IMG/VR virus record: IMGVR_UViG_3300028384_000562
Location: 1 to 42,732 of that record
DNA length: 42,732 bases
Source of the DNA: a virus
Strand: one strand, 5' to 3'
The position numbers were made by a program, and so were the translations under genes. The notes beneath the pieces are model-generated. The model saw only the letters and a program-made list of their open reading frames with translations, made no database searches and was not told the DNA's origin. This document shows, in pieces, positions 38,397-42,732 of the stretch (within the stretch, counting starts at the first letter, position 1; every line of letters starts with the position of its first letter).

Positions 38397-40571
38397 ATGG
38401 TTTCAGATAAGGTCTTTACCACAGATGGTACTACTAATATTTTTACCTCTGATTTTCCGGTCATCTCCGAGGACCATATCCGTGTCTTTTTAGGCGGGAC
38501 AGTTGTATCTCGTGATGACTACGATTTAATTAATAACTCGGCGGTATTTTTTACCGCCCCCACTACGGGCCAAACACTAACTTTACAGGTTGGTACTACA
38601 CCCGCAGATATCTTAACGTCACCTACAGACGCAGGTATTGTTGCAGCTAACATTGCTGACGTTCAGACCCTAGCGGATATCGCAGGTGACATTAGTACAG
38701 TGGAGAATATCTCAGGTGATGTCGAAACTGTCGCAGATATTAGTACTAACGTTACTACTGTTGCTACTAATATCAGCAGTGTCAATACTGTGGCTTCTAA
38801 TATCGATGAAGTCATCACGGTTGCCAATGATTTAACTGAGGCCATCTCAGAAGTAGAGACAGTAGCCCTAGACTTACAAGAGGCCACCTCAGAGATTGAG
38901 GTTGTTGCTAATGATATCGTTAATGTAAATACTGTCGGTACAAATATTACTGATGATACAGACGTTACTACGGTAGCCGGTATTGAAGCTGATGTAACTA
39001 CTGTAGCCGGTATTGAAGCTGATGTTACAGCCGTTGCTAATATCTCTCAGGACATCCAGGATGTTCAGGATAAATTGACAGAAGTACAGGTTGTTGCAGA
39101 TGACTTGCAGGAATCAGTATCTGAGATTGAAACAGTAGCAGCGGATATAAATAATGTTAACACTGTTGCAGGTATTAATAGTGACGTTACTACTGTGGCT
39201 ATTAACAATACCAGTGTACAAACAGTAGCTAATGATATTACTAATGTTAATACAGTCGCAGGTATCAACGCTGATGTAACTACGGTTGCCGGTATTGATG
39301 CTAATGTATCTACAGTAGCGGCTAACATTACTGACATACAAAATGCAGAAGAAAACGCAACACTCGCAAGTGAGTACGCAACGAAAGCTGAGAACAGCTA
39401 CGTAACTGGTACTACAGATTACTCAGCGTACCACTGGGCGCAAAAGTCTGCTCAGAGTGCTGCGACTTCTGGTGCTGATTACCGTGAGACTATCGGTGAT
39501 GTTACGTATGACTTACAGGGCTTCCCTAATCGTGCAGACTCAACCATCGCATTTGACGAAGGTACATTGGAGTTTACATTAGCACCCTCTAGTACCTCAT
39601 TTGCTGTGTACTATCGTGGTGAGTTGTTCACAATTAGCTCAGCGTTGACATTAACAATTACTGATACTACTGGTGGGCGTTACATTAAGTTTGACCCTAC
39701 TACTAGCCAGTTAGCTGAGACAACGATTAATGGTCACCCTAGTATCCTAGAGGACCTACTTGTAGCTTATATCTTCTGGGATTCAAGTACACAGAAAGCA
39801 GTAATCTTTGGTGAGGAACGTCACGGTTCGCATCGTGATACCCAATGGCATCTTTCACAACATTTGGATGTAGGTGCTGTATGGCGTTCAGGTGGTGGCT
39901 TAGGCTTTACACTGAATGATAATGACGCAACGGTATCTGTTGGTACACCTCTGGTTATTGCTGATGAGGATTTGACGCACACCATCAATCACGGTACTGC
40001 TACAAATGCTTACGAGCAGGTACTTTCTGGTGATGCTGAGATTCCCTCAATTTACTTGAGTGGTACAGATGTCATCCAGACAACACCTACTACAGTACCT
40101 TGGGTACAGGGTACGTCTACAGTACGCTATAACCCCATCACAGGTGGTAGTGGTTCACTTGTTGATACCCCTAATAACAGCTATGTTTCTTATTGGATAA
40201 TCGCTACTAATGATACCAAGTACCCTATTAAGGCTATAATGGGTCATTACTCGCATAGTAACATTGCAGGGGCAGAGCTAGAAGAATTTGATGATTATGG
40301 TTTCTCAGTACCAGAGTTGGTTCCGATGTACCAAGTCATCTTACGAGCTAATAGCGCAGCACCAAGCCAATGTCAGATTGCAGCGGTATATACATTAACT
40401 AGCAGACAAGCAACAGCAGTAGGCGGCTTTAGTGCTTCCTCACACGATAACTTGACTGACAGGGGCATTAGTGACCAACACCCGATTGGTGCTATTACTA
40501 ACTTACAAGCTACCCTAGATGATAAGGCTAGTACAGCAGAAGCACTGGCTTTGTCGATTGCATTAGGATAG
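38397..40571 (+). CDS. Tail fibre protein with T7 gp17-like N-terminus and decapeptide repeats
   Basis: A 724-residue fibre. Residues 1-70 (VSDKVFTTDGTTNIFTSDFP, then VRVFLGG-like strands) resemble the T7 gp17 domain that binds the tail. Residues about 80-320 consist of degenerate repeats of about 10 residues with a D-V-T-T-V-A pattern, likely a trimeric coiled shaft. Around 330-345 is YATKAENSYVTGTTDYSAYH, then ADYRETIGDVTYDLQG, and the rest is beta-rich with no clear enzyme domain. It is the anchor fibre; the small genes following encode additional distal pieces. Confidence 0.85.
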   Translation: MVSDKVFTTDGTTNIFTSDFPVISEDHIRVFLGGTVVSRDDYDLINNSAVFFTAPTTGQTLTLQVGTTPADILTSPTDAGIVAANIADVQTLADIAGDISTVENISGDVETVADISTNVTTVATNISSVNTVASNIDEVITVANDLTEAISEVETVALDLQEATSEIEVVANDIVNVNTVGTNITDDTDVTTVAGIEADVTTVAGIEADVTAVANISQDIQDVQDKLTEVQVVADDLQESVSEIETVAADINNVNTVAGINSDVTTVAINNTSVQTVANDITNVNTVAGINADVTTVAGIDANVSTVAANITDIQNAEENATLASEYATKAENSYVTGTTDYSAYHWAQKSAQSAATSGADYRETIGDVTYDLQGFPNRADSTIAFDEGTLEFTLAPSSTSFAVYYRGELFTISSALTLTITDTTGGRYIKFDPTTSQLAETTINGHPSILEDLLVAYIFWDSSTQKAVIFGEERHGSHRDTQWHLSQHLDVGAVWRSGGGLGFTLNDNDATVSVGTPLVIADEDLTHTINHGTATNAYEQVLSGDAEIPSIYLSGTDVIQTTPTTVPWVQGTSTVRYNPITGGSGSLVDTPNNSYVSYWIIATNDTKYPIKAIMGHYSHSNIAGAELEEFDDYGFSVPELVPMYQVILRANSAAPSQCQIAAVYTLTSRQATAVGGFSASSHDNLTDRGISDQHPIGAITNLQATLDDKASTAEALALSIALG
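38640..39340 (+). repeat. Degenerate 30-bp tandem repeats within the fibre gene
   Basis: The decapeptide repeats are visible in DNA as near-30-bp units. The closest pair, 38971-39000 and 39001-39030, share the stretch GTAGCCGGTATTGAAGCTGA. Others are more divergent. Such repeats can expand or contract by recombination and so change fibre shaft length. Confidence 0.75.
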
Positions 40572-40580
40572 GAGATATAA

Positions 40581-40889
40581 ATGGCAAATACATTTAAAAA
40601 CTATGTAGCGAGCGATGTCGGTACTGCACCTAATACGGTGTACACAGTACCCGCAGCTACTACATCCGTTATGATTGGATGTAATATCGCTAACAAGACT
40701 ACTGCTGCCATCTATGTCGATGTGCAGTTAGGTAGTACTTATTTAGTAAAGGGTGCGCCTATCCCTAGTGGTTCGGCGTTATCAGTCTTGGATGGTAAGA
40801 TTATCATCGAGACAGGTGAAACCTTTGTTGTAACATCTGATGCAGACACATCTGCGGATGTTGTCTTGAGTGTACTGGAGCAAACCTAA
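40581..40889 (+). CDS. Small beta-rich tail/fibre-associated protein
   Basis: 102 residues. FKNYVASDVGTAPNTVYTVP at the N-terminus, then SVMIGCNIANKT and IYVDVQLGSTYLVKGAPIP. This is a family I recognise near fibre genes in cyanobacterial and marine podophages, with a predicted beta-sandwich; function is not established. GGAGAT precedes the ATG by 6-10 bases, and the stop overlaps the next start (TAATG). It may decorate the tail or connect fibre segments. Confidence 0.72.
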   Translation: MANTFKNYVASDVGTAPNTVYTVPAATTSVMIGCNIANKTTAAIYVDVQLGSTYLVKGAPIPSGSALSVLDGKIIIETGETFVVTSDADTSADVVLSVLEQT

Positions 40890-41272
40890 TGGCAGGATAT
40901 ATCGGTAAGTCTCAGGGCGTTGTTATGCTCGACATCAGTGATGGTGTCGTAGAAACAGCAGACATTCAAGATGGTGCAGTAACAGCAGCAAAGCTCGCTC
41001 CGGGAGCAGCAGTGCCTTCACAATCGGGTCAGTCCGGTAAATACTTGACTACCGATGGTACTACTGCTTCTTGGGCTACCGTTGTCCAGACAGCAGGTAT
41101 GATTCACGGCTTTGATGTAAACCCTAGTACTGGTGTCCTTACGTGGACAGCAGGAGTAACAGAATTGTACGATGGTAACTTTGAGCCTCTTAATGATGCT
41201 GTTATTGTTGGCACAGATGATATGACTTTCTCAGTTAACGCAGAAGGTCATTTGATTATGACTATAGGTTAG
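40889..41272 (+). CDS. Short tail fibre protein with collar-like motif
   Basis: 127 residues. The N-terminus MAGYIGKSQGVVMLD is shared in its first six residues with the gene at 42332. DIQDGAVTAAKL (26-36) is a fibre motif, and SQSGQSGKYLTTDGTTASW (44-62) recurs in the next gene. The C-terminus is beta-rich (DGNFEPLNDAVIVGTDD). It is probably one of several modular distal fibre units attached to the main fibre. Confidence 0.72.
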   Translation: MAGYIGKSQGVVMLDISDGVVETADIQDGAVTAAKLAPGAAVPSQSGQSGKYLTTDGTTASWATVVQTAGMIHGFDVNPSTGVLTWTAGVTELYDGNFEPLNDAVIVGTDDMTFSVNAEGHLIMTIG

Positions 41273-41283
41273 GAGAAATTTAT

Positions 41284-42039
41284 ATGGCAACGCAAGTTGA
41301 TTTAGGAAAAATTCGCCCTGTATGGAAGGGCGATTGGGCAGCAAGTACTGCCTACGAACAAAATGATATGGTTAAAGAAGGTGTAGATTCCTACATCTGT
41401 ACAACAGCGCATACCTCTGGTAGTACCTTTGCTGATACTAACTGGGATATTCTTGCGCTAGGCGCAGAGATTCCTGCTCAGAGTGGTAATTCAGGTAAAG
41501 TTCTTAAAACAGATGGAACTGATTTAGAGTGGGGTGATGTTACTTCTATATTACTCGCTAGTTATAACAACGTAATAAATGGGGATAACGATAGAGAAAA
41601 CTTTACCGCATCTCAAGTTATGACAGGAGGGAATGACTTCTGGATTGTTGGAGGTTCTTCACCCATAGCTAACCCATTAGTAAAACTTAGTTTTTTAATT
41701 CCATATAGTTTTAATTTAACTTGGACTCAGTGTGCTGTTAAATGGTATTACCGAGTTAATGGTGGTTCTTTTAATGCAGTTACCTCAGACATTTTTGATG
41801 TCACCTCGCTTAGTTGGGGTAACACAACTCCAGGTGGTAATAACTTAGCAGGTATAATGATGCACGAACCTAGCTTATCAGCCGGGGATACGATTGAATA
41901 TCGACCCGCTTTTGATGCAAACGGTAGTAGTAACAGCGTAACTGTCCCATCCCACGGTACTTATAATAGTGGTTCGGCTTACGCTTACTTAAATTTAGAA
42001 ATATTAGATAACACTTTATCGGAGGTGACCTATGGATAA
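41284..42039 (+). CDS. Tail fibre protein with CBM-like N-terminal module
   Basis: 251 residues. Residues 11-58 (WKGDWAASTAYEQNDMV, SYICTTAHTSG, TNWDIL) have the Trp/Tyr pattern of chitin-binding-type modules of family 5/12. Residues 64-83 repeat the collar-like QSGNSGKVLKTDGTDLEW. The rest is beta-rich and Asn/Ser/Gly-rich, without recognised enzyme motif. AGGAG lies about 9 bases upstream. The C-terminal half is likely the receptor-binding part and may be rapidly evolving. Confidence 0.72.
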   Translation: MATQVDLGKIRPVWKGDWAASTAYEQNDMVKEGVDSYICTTAHTSGSTFADTNWDILALGAEIPAQSGNSGKVLKTDGTDLEWGDVTSILLASYNNVINGDNDRENFTASQVMTGGNDFWIVGGSSPIANPLVKLSFLIPYSFNLTWTQCAVKWYYRVNGGSFNAVTSDIFDVTSLSWGNTTPGGNNLAGIMMHEPSLSAGDTIEYRPAFDANGSSNSVTVPSHGTYNSGSAYAYLNLEILDNTLSEVTYG

Positions 42040-42328
42040 GTCTGCGGTAATTGCTAATTTACTACCTAATGCTAATTTTAAAGAAACAGTTATTGGTGGT
42101 GTTTCTACTATTGAGTGGTTTGATGAACGTCCCCAACCTACTGATGCTGAGATAGAAGCTCATTGGGAAGTTATGCAAGCAGAATACGTTTGGCAAAGTG
42201 CTAGAGCTATGGCTTACCCAAGCATCCAAGAGCAACTTGATATGCAGTACTGGGATTCAGTCAACGGTACAACTACTTGGGCTGATGCAATCGCAGCGGT
42301 AAAAGCAGCTAACCCTAAACCGGAGTAA
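42032..42328 (+). CDS. Fibre assembly/chaperone-like protein
   Basis: 98 residues. The C-terminal half YPSIQEQLDMQYWDSVNG (61-78) followed by TWADAIAAVKAANPKPE is the closing pattern of many small proteins linked to phage fibres, similar to fibre assembly chaperones. The N-terminal half has VSTIEWFDERPQPTDAEIE. It overlaps the fibre gene upstream by 8 bases, which suits a chaperone made with its substrate. GGAGG lies about 7 bases before the ATG. Confidence 0.65.
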   Translation: MDKSAVIANLLPNANFKETVIGGVSTIEWFDERPQPTDAEIEAHWEVMQAEYVWQSARAMAYPSIQEQLDMQYWDSVNGTTTWADAIAAVKAANPKPE

Positions 42329-42331
42329 GAG

Positions 42332-42682
42332 ATGGCAGGATACATAGGAAATGTTCCAGTACCAGAGGGAGTCCAGACTCGTGATAACTTCACAGCTACC
42401 GCAGGTCAGACTTCCTTTGGAACCTCTGGATACACTCCGGGCTATCTGGACGTTTACCTAAACGGTATCCATTTAGACCCGTCAGACTACACAGCGACTA
42501 ATGGTACTGATGTAGTCCTAGCGTCTGCCGCAGCAGTAGATGATGTACTCACTGTTGTTGCGTGGACAGTCTTTCAGGCTACCCAAGTACAGATTAGCGG
42601 TGTCGTGGGACTACAGACAGAATTAGATAATATTGAACTAGACATTGATGATGTCGAGACTCTTGCGTTAGCAGGATTATAA
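42332..42682 (+). CDS. Short tail fibre module
   Basis: 116 residues. MAGYIGNVPVPEGVQTRDNF is followed by TATAGQTSFGTSGYTPGYLD and VYLNGIHLDPSDYTATNGT, a beta-rich segment common in marine phage fibres. Residues 90-116 form an acidic helical tail (LQTELDNIELDIDDVETLA), likely trimerising. It would be the last or next-to-last fibre unit before the short frame at the window edge. Confidence 0.72.
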   Translation: MAGYIGNVPVPEGVQTRDNFTATAGQTSFGTSGYTPGYLDVYLNGIHLDPSDYTATNGTDVVLASAAAVDDVLTVVAWTVFQATQVQISGVVGLQTELDNIELDIDDVETLALAGL

Positions 42683-42692
42683 GGAAAAATTT

Positions 42693-42732
42693 ATGGCAAT
42701 TGATACAAGTACTTTGGAGGCTACACTCCAAA
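42693..42732 (+). CDS. Short reading frame cut by the window edge
   Basis: ATG at 42693 opens MAIDTSTLEATLQ and runs off the window. AAGGAAA lies 6-10 bases upstream. If the ends join, the frame continues ACG GAG TAA at bases 1-8, giving 15 residues, and the ribosome site of the fibre gene at 12 lies within its last codons. Similar N-termini occur at the start of longer fibre-associated proteins, so this may be a shortened remnant. Confidence 0.4.
   Translation, partial: MAIDTSTLEATLQ

Noticed and set aside
39065-39341. Reverse-strand frames opposite the fibre repeats.
   Set aside because: They mirror the decapeptide repeats (ATVVTS-type text) and stay open only because the repeat unit is a multiple of three.
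1-42732. Searches by eye for tRNA genes, CRISPR arrays, insertion sequences and integrase or attachment sites.
   Set aside because: No cloverleaf, spaced repeat array, transposase-like motif or recombinase was seen. The only repeats are those listed near the genome end and in the fibre gene.

Overview
The window looks like the whole genome of a T7-like podophage of the lytic type, written as a circularly permuted contig. Every supported gene lies on the + strand. It carries a single-subunit RNA polymerase, a T7-type replication set (ssDNA-binding protein, primase-helicase, family A polymerase, 5'-3' exonuclease) and the T7 virion gene order (portal, scaffold, capsid, two tail tubular proteins, fibre, internal virion proteins, small and large terminase). 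No integrase, repressor cassette, tRNA or CRISPR was seen. The two window ends appear to join: the short reading frame opening at 42693 continues across the junction and stops at bases 6-8, just before the first fibre gene. Host identity is inference. A sigma54-like early promoter, the absence of GATC and similarity to marine T7-like phages carrying ribonucleotide reductase suggest an aquatic gammaproteobacterium.

Layout in window order. 12-4331: end of the tail-fibre module, a cluster of exported and membrane proteins (candidate lysis genes) and a gp13-like protein. 4324-11564: internal virion (ejection) proteins, with a separate lysozyme-like gene between the gp15-like and gp16-like genes. 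11573-14113: small terminase, membrane protein, small protein, large terminase. 14114-14785: the only long non-coding region, with a phage promoter at its left edge, a DnaA-box-bearing inverted repeat, two arrays of ACCAAGG at about 10-bp period and a sigma54-type promoter. This is where the physical genome ends should be. 14786-18878: fifteen small early genes, mostly of unknown function, including a GP88-family protein, a C5-methyltransferase-like protein and a helix-turn-helix protein. 18962-21544: RNA polymerase. 21583-31446: DNA replication and nucleotide metabolism, with RusA, MazG-like, NrdA and NrdB. 31569-42732: head, tail and fibre genes.

Transcription logic. Four copies of the 12-mer GTTGCCCTATAG, all on the + strand, sit at module boundaries: end of terL, before the RNA polymerase, before the replication module, and before the structural module. 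The last base pairs resemble the T7 promoter initiation region (CTATAG), and two copies share the 17-mer TAATTGTTGCCCTATAG. These are the likely promoters of the phage polymerase. The early genes probably rely on host RNA polymerase, with a near-perfect -24/-12 (RpoN) element 40 bp before the first early gene. A strong intrinsic terminator follows the capsid gene, as T-phi does in T7, and the scaffold-capsid gap contains mutually exclusive RNA stems.

Most striking points: the sigma54-like early promoter, the four-copy promoter family, the apparent total lack of GATC, the terminal-repeat-like ACCAAGG arrays, a carbohydrate-binding-module-like insertion in the capsid protein, a fibrinogen-like fibre tip and the stand-alone virion lysozyme.
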